Positions 1 to 11,200 of a DNA stretch of 64,000 nucleotides are shown here, one piece after another (within the stretch, counting starts at the first letter, position 1; the number at the start of each line of letters is the position of its first letter). The position numbers and the translations under genes are program-made. The DNA lies in assembly GCA_964019135.1 (NCBI GenBank), contig OZ025260.1, positions 24,422,254-24,486,253 on the forward strand. Direction: 5' to 3'. The DNA comes from Arenicola marina (lineage: Eukaryota > Annelida > Polychaeta > Arenicolidae). The notes under the pieces are model-generated. The model was given only the letters and a program-made list of their open reading frames with translations, did no database searches and was not told where the DNA came from.

Positions 1-415
1 CCCCCCCCGCTAAAGCTGAGGGGATCACCCCGGCACCCTCAGGGTTCCCCCCCACCCCCGCTAACGCTGAGGGGACCACCCCGGCAACCTCAGGGTCTCC
101 CCCACCCCCCACTAAAGCTGAAGGGATCACCCCGGCACCCTCAGGGTTCCCCCCACCCCCGCTAACGCTGAGGGGACCACCCCGGCAACCTCAGGGCTCC
201 CCCCACCCCCAACCAGCCATAGGAGGACTTGGGCCCACTGCGGTCCGGATCCCGCCCCCCCCTTCCTACGCTGAGGGGACCACCCTGGCAACCTCAGGAT
301 CCCCGCCACCCCCTACCAGCCCGCGAGGACTCGGTCGGGTGCGGTCGTGACCCCTTGCTCACCACCCCTTCCTAGCTGAGGGGACCACCCTAGCAACGGC
401 AAGGTTCACTCCACC
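1..415. repeat. GC-rich minisatellite, about 51 bp unit
   Basis: Four fairly regular units start near 9, 60, 111 and 161. Each begins with a GCTAAAGCTGAGGGGA-like motif, continues through CACCCCGGCA, and ends in a long C run. From about 210 to 410 the units are degenerate and longer. Reading frames through the array are by-products of the repeat. The array may extend left of the window. Confidence 0.85.
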
Positions 416-1085
416 CCCCCCCTGCCTTCGCACGCTCACTCAGCGCGCTGTTTATCCCTCTATATGTTTTGTTCCTAACTTGCTAAGTTTCGCTATCTAA
501 GTTCCTAACAATATAATGAAAATTGGCGGGCTGCTACAGCTCGATGTCGGGCCAATAAAATTGCCTAACGCCCCGCTGACTCATGCATTATTTACGAGTT
601 TATAGCAGTATCAACTCGTGCAATAGCTAACATCGTGTAATCTGACCCAAAACCGCCCTGCTGCCTATTAGCTAACCGTTACCAGAGTGACATTAAGTAG
701 AACAATGAAACACGATATCAAGCACAAAATTGTGGTTATAGATTTAAAAGACCTAGCTGCCTAGTTGCTGAGCTGCACGTGCCACGTTTCTTGGTCACGA
801 TATACTTATATATACAGATATGGTGTAAAAAAGGCGACTGGCTCGCAAGATATGAGACAGCTTGTAAGCACTAAACATTTTTCTTCGAACGTTGTAGATC
901 TATAGCTAGGAGAAATGTTAACACCCAGCGCATATCAGAGGTAAACTTGAATTTAGATTCTTTTAATAATAGTAACAGCGCATAATTGCAAAGGATAATT
1001 GGGTGAAGGGCCACACGTTTGTACTGAAGGTGTCCATGATGCATAGTGATCTATTTTGTTATACATCTTCACATGTCTGCCGCAG
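416..1085. other. Non-coding stretch, probably intron 5 of channel copy 1
   Basis: I see no exon, RNA gene or clear repeat here. In copies 2 and 3 the interval between exons 5 and 6 is about 0.4 kb and 1.2 kb. The missing exon 5 of copy 1 would therefore be expected within or just left of this stretch, but no sequence resembling it is visible. Confidence 0.4.
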
Positions 1086-1260
1086 GCGTAGGACGGGCGC
1101 TCAGCCTGGTCCTCAATGTGGAGCAATACGAGTACATGGGTGGATCCTCCCACGAGGTCGGAGTGCAGGTCAGAGGTCAACTTTGTGTGTTGTGTTGCTT
1201 TAAATAGACTCCTATTGTTATTGTTAAAGTGTTAATGTAACAATGTATTAGTAACAACAA

Positions 1261-1560
1261 TATGACGTTTCTATTCATTCCGCCAGGGGCTCCGTTATAT
1301 CTCTCTTGTCACCCGCGATCCGCCAGTTTTTCGTGTCATTCCCTTGTGGCACTTTCTCAATCACTTGTTTTTGTACAGTGAGTATTTTAGTGTGTTAAAT
1401 ACGCAGAGCTCTTTATTTTATTCTTGAAAAATGATTTTGCGATGTTTCCTCGAATTGACAATTGTAGTCAGAGCGGTGGAACAGAGTACCACCTAGCGAA
1501 TGAGAGCTTACACACAGACATTACAAATCTTCGAGGCTCAGGATTACACGTCATAACATT
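1261..1560. repeat. Repeat inside intron 6, shared with copy 2
   Basis: The segment from TTCATTCCGCCAGGGGCTCC to the ATTACAAATCTTCGAGGCTC region matches, in inverse orientation, 36890-37345 in intron 6 of copy 2. The copy 2 version is longer and retains the GTAGAAAT...ACTAATTTG end that is seen in related repeats at 6566 and 54850. Intron 6 of copy 3 (58115-58254) is short and lacks it. The insertion therefore predates the copy 1/copy 2 split or was passed between them. Confidence 0.6.
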
Positions 1561-1910
1561 CCTCTCAGTTATTCCTTTTCAAATGGTACACTGAGTAGTT
1601 TACCGTATTGCATACGCATAGCTTGTTATTTTTTAATCTTTTACTCTTGACAATTATTTTGGACGAATCTCTGGACCGATTTTCAAGAACTTTGAAATTG
1701 TTCCCCTGATCGAGAACCGTGATAATACACATCTTCAAAGCTCCAGATTTCGAGTAATTAATAAAACCGATCAAACCCCATGCCACGAAAATAAAAGAAA
1801 ATTTAATCTTTGGCTTATGAGACGTGTTTTGACATGGATGATGGCTCCACAGATGTTGCTGCACAATGACTCTGATATCCCACTGATCCGGGAACTTGGC
1901 TTTGCCGTCG

Positions 1911-2625
1911 CTCCAGGCACCCATACCCGGGTGGGGGTCAAGCGACAGGAGGTAGGTTCACAATTATTGCCTTGGCTTCAGGCACCCACACCCTGGTGGG
2001 GGTCAAGCAACAGGGGGTAGTTCACAACTATCGCCTTGACTCAAGGCACCCACACCCTGGTGGGGGTCAAGCAACAGGGGGTAGTTCACAACTATCACCA
2101 TGGCTCCAGGCACCCACACCCTGGTGGGGGTCAAGCGACATGAGGTAGGTTCACAACTATCACCATGGCTCCAGGCATCCATACCCGGGTGGGGGTCAAG
2201 CGACAAGAGGTAGGTTCACAATTATTGCCTTGGCTTCAGGCACCCACACCCTGGTGGGGGTCAAGCAACAGGAGGTAGGTTCACAACTATCGCCTTGGCT
2301 CCAGGCACCCACACCCTGGTGGGGGTCAAGCAACAGGGGGTAGTTCACAACTATCACCATGGCTCCAGGCACCCACACTCTGGTGGGGGTCAAGCGACAG
2401 GAGGTAGGTTCACAACTATCGCCTTGGCTCCAGGCACCCACACTCTGGTGGGGGTCAAGCGACAGGAGGTAGGTTCACAATTATCGCCTTGGCTCCAGGC
2501 ACCCACACCCTGGTGGGGGTCAAGCGACAGGAGGTAGGTTCACAACTATTGCCTTGGCTTCAGGCACCCACACCCTGGTGGGGGTCAAGCGACAGGAGGT
2601 AGGTTCACAACTATCTCCACTATCA
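1911..2625 (+). repeat. Exon 7/intron 7 junction minisatellite of copy 1 (about 11 units of 65 bp)
   Basis: The first unit is the genuine 3' end of exon 7 plus its splice donor: CTCCAGGCACCCATACC, then GTGGGGGTCAAGCGACAG, then GAG|GTAGGT and TCACAACTAT. About ten further copies follow head-to-tail, each keeping a near-perfect donor. Some units carry variants such as ATTGCCTTGGCTT and CAACAGGGGGTAGTT, the latter altering the donor context. Confidence 0.95.
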
Positions 2626-5036
2626 GCGATTTTGTGAAATCACAAATTACGCGTTCTTACTGTAATACATCCACCGTGAGTACCTCATCTGGAACCAATT
2701 CCAAACGATTTAAGCGTTTGTCCAGGTGTACATCATGGAAGATCCGTACGGCGAGTGTGAGAATGGTGCAGCCCCCCACTCCGAGTGTCAAACCAAGCAG
2801 AAACTGAGGGCGGCCATTGACGTCTGTGACTGTAGGAGTCTGTTCAACACGGACCTCGCCCAAGGTAAGGTTCTCTCTCATCGTATTGCCGAAATATGAA
2901 TTTCAAACCTGGCGTACTGCTCTGTAAGCTGTTATCAACTGAGTCACGAAAACTTCAGCTGCCGAAAAAAATACTTACTGCTATGCAACATAAACGTACT
3001 TTTTTTGAAGCCGCACATTTTATCAGTAATTAGCATTTTGTAATAAACTCCCAATTCTATAAATAGTTAGCATTGAAAACCACTCAGACACATTCTATCA
3101 ATAACTAATAATTTTGCAAAAAAAAGACACGTTCGGTTCAATATACAATTCTTCTCTATAGATTGAAGAAAGTTTTGCCAGATATTATGAGCCACGAAAT
3201 GAGTCACGAAAACTTCAGATGCCGAAAAAAATGCATAGGCCTACTGTTATGCAACATATACGTACTTTTTGGAAACCACACATTTTATCGTATTTATTAA
3301 CATTTTGTGAGCAAATCGCATTTTTATAAATAATTAGCATTGAACTACTCAGACATATTCTATCAATAATTAATATAATTTTGGAAGTTATTTTTCTCAA
3401 ACTGTTTCCAGTTCCGTCAAAGCCGTGTGATTTCCTGGAAGAGATCAACTGCATACAAGACTTAACATGTAAGTGTTAGTAGTGTTCTGTGCTCGGCGTG
3501 TGTCAAATATCATGTGTAACATTCAACATGAACCACAATAACCCGCTATACGCGACGAGGGACACCAAACCAAACACGTGCTCTTATCAATGTATCTCTC
3601 CTCTTCTGTTCTCTGTTTATTTTGCTGTATTCTTCTATTTTCTCATTCTGATAATGTGGCAGAGTACATATCAACCCCATGTAATGTCGATCAAGAATAT
3701 GCATTATACCTAATTTGTCTTTTGAAGAGACTTCTCTCATCTGATAAATCGCACCCCTCTGTTATCACCTGCATCATATATATCACATAATCGAGACCCA
3801 TATTGGTATACACGCTACCCTTTTTGTCACCTTTCACAGTGTGAAAATTATCCATCACGTCAGACCTTCATACTAATACCATAAGAAGCACCTTGCGACT
3901 CTTCTCATTTTAGCCCACGATTCCACTGACACCATAACAATTTAATTGTATTATATATAACTTCGACTCTGTACGTCGACCGCGATGAAAGCCGGGTTAA
4001 TTTCGTGAGACTATCGTTGCAGCTAACATCTCGCGCAAAGCGGCCGACGTCAGCTTGTGCCCCATCCCCTGCCAGAGGACGCAATACGAACCCTCCCTCT
4101 TTTACGCCCGGCTCTCCAAGTTCAACACCGGAAACGTCCTCTACCGCGGGGTTGCCCTGGAGACGAAGCAGCGCGTCGTGCCCGACATCGTGGCCAAGGA
4201 TGGCGAGTACATGGACAGCCTACTAGAGCTGTCCGAACACCTCTGGCGCATCCTCAACGAGACTCACCACGTGATGAAGTCACCAGAGTCTCTGGCGTCC
4301 CGGTACCAGCTCCAGCCCATCTTGGGGACCGGTAACGACGTCGTGGCAACCATCCTAGCTAATTGGGGCACAGGTTTTAGTACTAGGCATGTCATCTACC
4401 CCATCCATGCCAGTATCCCTCTCCTCGTCGATATTGAGCAGCTTAATACCAGGATTGTGACATTCCTTGGAACCGAGGATGGCGCGGTGTCTCTCGCAGG
4501 TTTGCTGGAAGAGTGTCGGAATGTCGGGGTGGGAATGACGGAGATCGCGATCCCGGTCACGGGCGGCTCTGCTGCCGCACCACACGGCAATAACGTCACA
4601 GTGGCACCTGGTGACACGGATGAACTTACCGTTAACATGGCACCGCCGGACCCGGGGGCGCCGGGCTGCCTCGTTGACCTGCGCGAGAGGTTCAGCTCCA
4701 TCCCAAATCTGCGGCAGTTCTGGTCGACTCTGGCAGCTGCTGACAACACGTCTATCGATAAGGCACTGGCGACCTACGGCACCTACATAGAATTACTTTT
4801 CAACGATACGAGTACAAATACCAGTGTCAGTGACGGGCAGCACGAGGAATGCCTCTCGGCTGTTCAGCCGCTCCGCGACATTACTCTGTACGTCATGCAC
4901 GCCATGGAGCTCATCGAGACAATAGCGACGGAGGATGACATTGGCATGGTCATCGACGAAGTACTCCATTTGTCTAACAGTTACAACAGCAGTAAAGTGA
5001 AGGATGGGTTTTATCCGTTCCAGGGTGGGGCGTGTA

Positions 5037-7305
5037 GCTCTCTAAAAAGCGGGGTGGGGTTAGGTGGAAATGACCGAGGATGTCCAATCAGGTAACAAAA
5101 TAATATTCTCTGAATATTCCGCCAATGTTACGGGAATATTACCAAAAACATTCCGGGAATGTTTTTCAGAAAGTCTTCTTAATATTCAGGGAAAGTTTGT
5201 TTTAATATTCAAGGAAAGTTTGTTTTAATATTCAGGGAATGTTTTTTGGGAATGTTACGAGCGAACCTTTCCAGAACATTAAACGAACATGATGGTGCAC
5301 TCACAGAAATGAAGCAGACAACTGTCTAACCCGGCAAACAGGGAATATTCCTGTAACATTCGCTAAAGGTTCCTATTTGGTTGCTTATGGACCATTAGTC
5401 AGTAACGTTCGGAGAACGTTCTCCTAATGTTCCCGAGAGTGAAAAAAGTGATATGTGTCGTTAATAAATCCTACATATATGCATCAATTTTAACGTTACC
5501 AAGTGTATCTGGCCACTTCTCCGGAATCATCGTCTCAATTTAAGCTACCTGTGTCGTGACATTCGCTAGAGGTTCTTATTTGGTTGCTTATAGAATATTA
5601 GTTGGTAACATTCGGAGAACGTTCTCCAAGTGTTCCGGAGAGAGAAAAAAAATGATCTATGTCATTGATAAATCTTCTATGTATAGAAGAGTTTTAACAT
5701 TACCAAGTGTATCTGTGTGTCACTTTCCCGAGAACCGCTCTGAAGTGTGTTTGGCCACATCTCCGCAGAGGGCGTTCCGATTAAAGTTTAGTCCCTCTGG
5801 CAGAGTGCGGCCCAACCTCGCTGGTGCCCCTTCGTGCCCAAGGGAGCGGACATTTGTGATTAAACACATACCCGTATGGAAAAGATACCCCTATAGAGCG
5901 GATATTTGAAAAGGTGGGGTGAGATGGAGGGGGGCTCTAAAAATGTGCGTTCATAGAGCGGTTTCCCGCGATAAAATACCCCTTCCGAGCGGATTTTGGT
6001 CGTAATACGCCCCGACCGAGCGGATTTTGGCGGTGAAATACAGGGGGCTTTGCCGCGGACCCCCCCCCCGCCTACAGCAATGTATTGAGTACCCCCCCCC
6101 CCGCCGCCCCCCCCCCCCACCCCTCCGCCTCGGGCAGCCGGTCCTGCGCTCCATGAGAAAACAATTTAGCTGGTCCCTGGCCCCCAGCACGGACGGCACA
6201 AGGCACGGCAGCAAGTCTCTCGATGCCCCTTGGAAGGACGGCCCAGTGGTCAGCGAAGAGAGCCAATCTGAGTGAACGCGCCACGCAGCGGGGGACTGTG
6301 GAACCAGCTTTTATTCAGAGTACGTCATCTATCACAAGCTCCCCCCGCACGATGGCTTTACGCAGTCGGTGGGGGGCAAATTTTAACATTGTTCAAAAAC
6401 AGTCAAATCAAACTGTAAGTTTTTGCAACATTGTAATTGTTAGGAATTAAACATAAAACTCCATAAACATTGCGTATTTAATACAGCAAAAGACATCTTG
6501 TACTCTTTCGAACAAGTTGTAATTGGGACTGAACTATTTCCTTTCATCACATGATTCCGTGTGTAATTAGACTTAGGCTGGGTCCCCGACACTAATTTGT
6601 AGAAATGCGCGGCGCATTTTCCCTATCAATTTGCACAGCGCCGCCCTCGCGACAGAGTGTGAAAATGCATTGGGGAAGTAGAGATATAACGAAGCCCTAG
6701 CGGAGTGAATCTAAGGCAGGAAGTCCCTCTATCACGCGCCAACAAGGAGAAGGCGCGCGTCACCCGTCTGCAGCGCATGCGTTGTATTTTACGGTGCCCG
6801 GTTTAGGACATCGCGATATTTTTTTTTACAAAAAAAATAACTCGTTCCAAATTTTCTTGGAGGGCGACTCATCTTTTAAAAAAAAAATGAACTCGTTCCT
6901 AACTTTGCGGTGCCCGGGTTAGGACATCGCGATATTTTTTTTTACAAAAAAAAGTAAGTCGTTCCAAATTCTCTTGGAACACGAGTTATTTTTTTTCAAA
7001 AAATAAAAATCGTTTCAAGCTCAGTTTCGATTCCCGAGTTATTCTTTTCCGAAGACCCCGTTGTCGTAGCGTTATCGACTGTATAAAAGAACGTTGCATG
7101 TGCAACCCCCATCTGTCTCTGGGGTTGTTTGGCACGGTTTATCACAAGTGTGCACTAAGGTGGCCTAAAGAACAAATCATATCAAAAAAAAAAACTCGTT
7201 CCAAACTTGGTCGCGAAACGAGTTAATTTTTTTTTCAAAAAAATAAAGTTCGAAATTCTTTTGGAGCACGACTTATTTTTTTTCACAAAAAAAATAACTC
7301 GTTCC
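5037..7305 (+). repeat. Left inverted terminal arm
   Basis: The arm matches the reverse complement of about 18585-20852 almost throughout. By eye the two differ only by scattered substitutions, small indels and homopolymer lengths. In order it contains short AT-rich inverted motifs (5090-5700), a block of about 250 bp with GCGGATTTTGG motifs and poly-C runs (5890-6130), a repeat also found alone at 54740-55145 (6300-6720 here), and degenerate ACTCGTTCC repeats (6825-7305). An open frame of 117 codons at 5556-5909 recurs, shortened, in the other arm and is probably not a gene. Confidence 0.9.
5090..5700. repeat. Subterminal cluster of short inverted AT-rich motifs
   Basis: Dense short motifs of the type GGGAATGTT, AATATTC, AACATTCCGGGAATGTTTT and GGAGAACGTTCTCC occur in both orientations in the outermost 600 bp of the arm, mirrored at about 20220-20790. 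Transposons of several superfamilies carry subterminal repeats that bind their transposase. That role is inferred here, not shown. Confidence 0.55.
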
Positions 7306-7400
7306 ACAACGACTGCGTCGCGGAACGAGTTATTTTTTGATCAAAAAAGAAACTCATTCCGAAACTCGTCGCGGAACGAGTTTATTTTTTTTTATTTTTT
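6825..7400. repeat. Degenerate ACTCGTTCC repeat array, left
   Basis: Repeated blocks of 40-60 bp consist of AACTCGTTCC, a variable core such as AAACTTGGTCGCG, GAACGAGTT, and T or A runs. Many are imperfect palindromes (AACTCGTT facing AACGAGTT). The same array recurs at 17095-17600 and 18525-19080. Confidence 0.75.
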
Positions 7401-8216
7401 CTAAGTCATTCGAAAGCCGGAGTGGCATCCCGACTTTTTTTTTGTCTGAGCTTTGGCGCGAGGATGGGAAGCGACTGAAGAATGTAGGTAGGTACACACA
7501 TGTACACGCAGTAAGGAACGTAGTGACTCCGCCCCCCAACCTCAAAGGGGGGGGGGGGTGGCGGCAAATGCGGTTGTCAAGCAGCTACTAAGCTGGACAC
7601 GTGCAGTCTTGGCTACCTTCCAAGTCAGCCCGATTGTCGCCAAAACAATGGGAGAGTGTCTACACAGCGATCCAGGTCAAAGCGGGAACAGCTGGGAGCC
7701 GCCAGCAAGTAACATGGTAAGGACGTATCATGTAGCTTTTTTTCTGCAAAATATTAAATTGTTCTCGGCAACAGAGCCATATGTTTGGGGCTAGTAAGGA
7801 GCCTATATAAGAATTGAAACCGTTGATTTTATATTTTTGGAGCAGCAAGTCAAACTGTTTGGTGCATGCCTCCTAATCATACTTTAGACGCTGGTCACTG
7901 TTGTTAAAACCGACAAAACGCAATGCATGCTGGCCACATTCTCTGGTTTCTCAGAAACTTTGCTGATAAGACTTACAGGCATCATGGAATGATTTTACTT
8001 ATATGTTAAGTTATATGTATAATGTGTGAATAGGCCTATATATCTTAAACATTGTAGAGACAGCTGTCATAGTACGAGATCCAGTCGCTTACTTCGTAGC
8101 AGACACAGATTTCCTGTGCTGTGGTGTGCATGCATCTCACAACTTGAATTATCGTGGATTAGTTTATGTGTGGCTGTGATCGTGATGCATCGTAATAGTG
8201 AACAATGTCTTTGCAG
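7306..8216. other. Element interior upstream of the HECT-like gene
   Basis: There is no secure exon. The 5' end of the HECT-like gene should be here, but no ATG exon with a compatible phase was found. A stretch of about 60 bp at 7597-7656 (CACGTGCAGTC ... CGCCAAAACAA) is repeated in the same orientation at 18442-18500 near the other end of the element. Confidence 0.45.
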
Positions 8217-11200
8217 GTGTAAAAGATATCGCGATCATTGAATTGTTTTTGCGAAAAAGAGGAATTTCAGAAGAAGTGATAAGAAAATGGACACAAGAAA
8301 AGGTAGTTGGATAGTCCATATATATATATCTTGCTCAACTGAATGGTCAGCGGAGAATCATTATGATGGAAATATACATTGATATTCGTGCAGTCTTATC
8401 GCAGCACACACAGTGGGGTGAAACTGTCATAAGGGCCACTTAAGGCTCCCAGCATATTAGGGGGGGGGGGGGGCAAGGGGAAAGAACATAATTCTTCGTG
8501 AACTGGGAATAGGTGATCAAGGATTTTCATTCATTGCGAACAGGGAATTTTAATATTGAATAACCGTGAACCGGGAAATCGTCAATTTAGTACCATGCAT
8601 CCGCCCTTTCATTGCATGCGGAGAGTTGTGCTTTTAATTCATCGTGACCTGGGAATAAAGAAATTTATTCTTCGTGATCTGGGAACACGTGCCCCCCCCC
8701 CCCCAATATTAGGGGCAAACATCGGTTGGGTGGATGCTACTAATGGCGCATCCAGTAGAATTTAACGCTTTAGAGATCGCATGTCTGAAATGTTAGGTCT
8801 AGGTGCTAAGAAATATAGCTATCAACCACTTGGAACGCATGTTTGAAATTGTAGGTCTGGGGTGCTAAGAAATTAATAATCTCACAACAATGTAATTATT
8901 TAAGGGGTTTCCTTCAAATCAAATAGCATAGAGACTACGACATATTTCATTTAAATTAATACCCCATTATTTTTGGGATGTCACATAACTTTAATGAGCT
9001 CTGAGACACTGGGACTCACCCACTGGCGTACCATCAGAATCACTGCAGTCGCAACGTTTTTAGAGCCCACCCGGGTCTCAAGTCTTCAGTGCCCCCCCCC
9101 CCCCACCACCCCCCCAAGCCTTTTCAAATTTCTGGATCCGTCCCTGATTTTCATAAAGCATTAGTAACGTTTGCTTTGCATTTCTGTTTCAGATTGATGA
9201 ACATGTTGCGTGCAAATTGAGTGAAGCAGATTTCAGACAGCTAGGCGTGACCCGCTTTGGTGACTGGGTTGCAATAACAGCGTTCGCCTTATCTCTCTCA
9301 AATACTACCGATGAGATTCCAGCTCCATCAACTTCATCTGCCCAAAACTTATTGGAAAGACTGAAAGCGAAAGTAGTGTCTGGTAAAAGAGTCGAAAACC
9401 GTCAGTCAGGCCCAACAGGAAACCAAGTCAAGAGGACATCACGTCATATCGAAATTGGCTGGCTAATTCGAGATAAAAACGAGTTAAGCAAGTACGAGCA
9501 AAAAATGGAGGCGGTACACGAAAGGCCACCATGAAGGGGTGTGATACTGTCGAAGACGTGAAAAGCAAGGCACTTGGATTGTTCTTTCCTGGAGGCCTGT
9601 CTGTTGAAAAGGGTAATATTGACTTGTATGAAGTCACTATGACTACTTTTGACTATTCCGAATTAGACCTGAAGCAGACAATTTTGCATTTGTATGAACA
9701 GTCTAAAATGAAGTTGTTGCGGTTGTATATATGCACCACTCTCAAAGATGAAGATACGGATCACCACAAGGTCAAGGGACACCCCTCTACTGGGAAACAG
9801 CCAATCAAGAAAACGCGAGAATTCCTTAGCGCTACTAGTGATGTGATCGATGACGTGGGTGATTGGGATACAGACTCCCAAATATTTCCTGCTGACTCGT
9901 TACCTGATTTACACTTTTTGGAGGATGACGAGGTCCTAATTGGCAAGGCTCAATCATACGTCGATATGATCCATCGCTGCTTGACGCCACTTTCGCGGAT
10001 GAAGTTGTGACTGTCAGACTTCATAGTGGAAAGGTTTTAAAAGAACTGGAAGAATTTTTCATGGAGAAAGAATTTGATATGAGGCGACAAAAACTTCACG
10101 TCAAAATGGTATTGCCAAATGGCGATATTGAAGAAGCAGAAGACAATGGCGGAGTGCTGCGCGATGCGCTAAGCGAGTACTGGGAAACGTTTTACATGAA
10201 GCGTACCGTTGGAGACAAGTTAAAAGTTCCCTCACTGTCACACACTGTGAATGAGAGCCGATGGAAAGCTGTGTCCAAAATTATAACCGTCGGTTATTAC
10301 CTTGAAAAGTACTTTCCCACTCGACTTGCGTCATGCTTTTTAGAGTTTACGGCAAACGGCGACACGGTACCGGAGAAGGTTTTGCTGGCTCAATTCCTGC
10401 AGTACTTGCCCGAAAGTGAACGAAAAATAGTAGAAACTTGCCTGAACACATTTGAAGACGTAGATCAGGAAGAACTGCTGGATTTCCTGGGCGACCACAA
10501 TATTCGACTTGCACCAACGGAAGAGAATATCAAGAAAATCCTGCAAGAAACTGCACACACAGAACTTATCCAGTGTCTCACATGTGGCGGACTGCTGGAG
10601 GCAGCAGATATGCCAGTTGACTCCGCTGTTGTCAAGTAACTTCATGGCAATGAACGATATGATTCCGACTTTCAAGGAAGTCTGGCGCAGCATCGAGTGC
10701 GACAAAGAGGCAGACCCGGAAATCATCAGTTACCTGAAGAAATACCTCAAGGAACTGGCTACAGATCAGTTGAAAGACTTCCTTAGATTTTGCACAGGTA
10801 GGTATCATTACATCAATAAGTATACGCGTAGAAGGCGTTAGGTATTGGATTAGTATGTGTAAAGTCGTGGCCATATGACTAAGTTTGCCAGTGTATTGGA
10901 AATCAATTCTCCGTAATGAGGCGTGATATTTTCCTTAATTGTTCAATATATCGTGACTCGTAGTTCACCTGACGTATGATGACATCGCGGATATAAACTT
11001 TAGTTTTAGTGACTTATATTGACAGAATTAATACTTTTTGACCATAGCTGACCTAAAATTATGTGACGTCATATATTTTGGATTTGAATGGTCGTTAATT
11101 ACTCGTTCGATATTGAAACTAATGAGATGCGACCGCAGGGCAATGACGCAGAATAGCTAATTTATTCGGCGATATTGCCTTCACAGTTGACGCGCAATGC

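Larger units (their letters stand above)
1086..5035 (+). pseudogene. DEG/ENaC channel copy 1, 3'-truncated (exons 6-10 visible)
   Basis: Five exons match copies 2 and 3 in phase and, for exons 6-9, in length: 1086-1168 (SLVLNVEQYEYM block), 1853-1951 (LLHNDSDIPLI block), 2726-2864 (cysteine-rich PYGEC...VCDC block), 3412-3468 (PSKPCDFLEEINC block) and 4023 onward (CPIPC then the long exon 10). All are flanked by AG and GT. Exon 10 is open, but after 5035 (GGGGCGTGT) it loses homology to copies 2 and 3 and runs directly into the terminus of the inverted-repeat element. The rest of exon 10 and the TM2 exon are not found on the far side of the element. Substitutions such as Leu-to-Arg at the THTRVGVK site (exon 7), VCGC to VCDC (exon 8) and an in-frame loss of about 45 bp near 4150 suggest relaxed constraint. 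Exons 1-5 would lie outside the window. The gene is probably dead, though a truncated transcript is possible. Confidence 0.85.

Noticed and set aside
5556..5909. 117-codon open frame in the left arm, with a shorter version at 19976-20254
   Set aside because: It is duplicated only because the arms are duplicated; the frame is interrupted by an indel in the other arm and shows no recognised motif.
7558..7722. First exon of the HECT-like gene ending AACATG|GTAAGG
   Set aside because: The donor is good, but joining it to the 8217 acceptor gives an immediate stop (GTG TAA) or the wrong phase.
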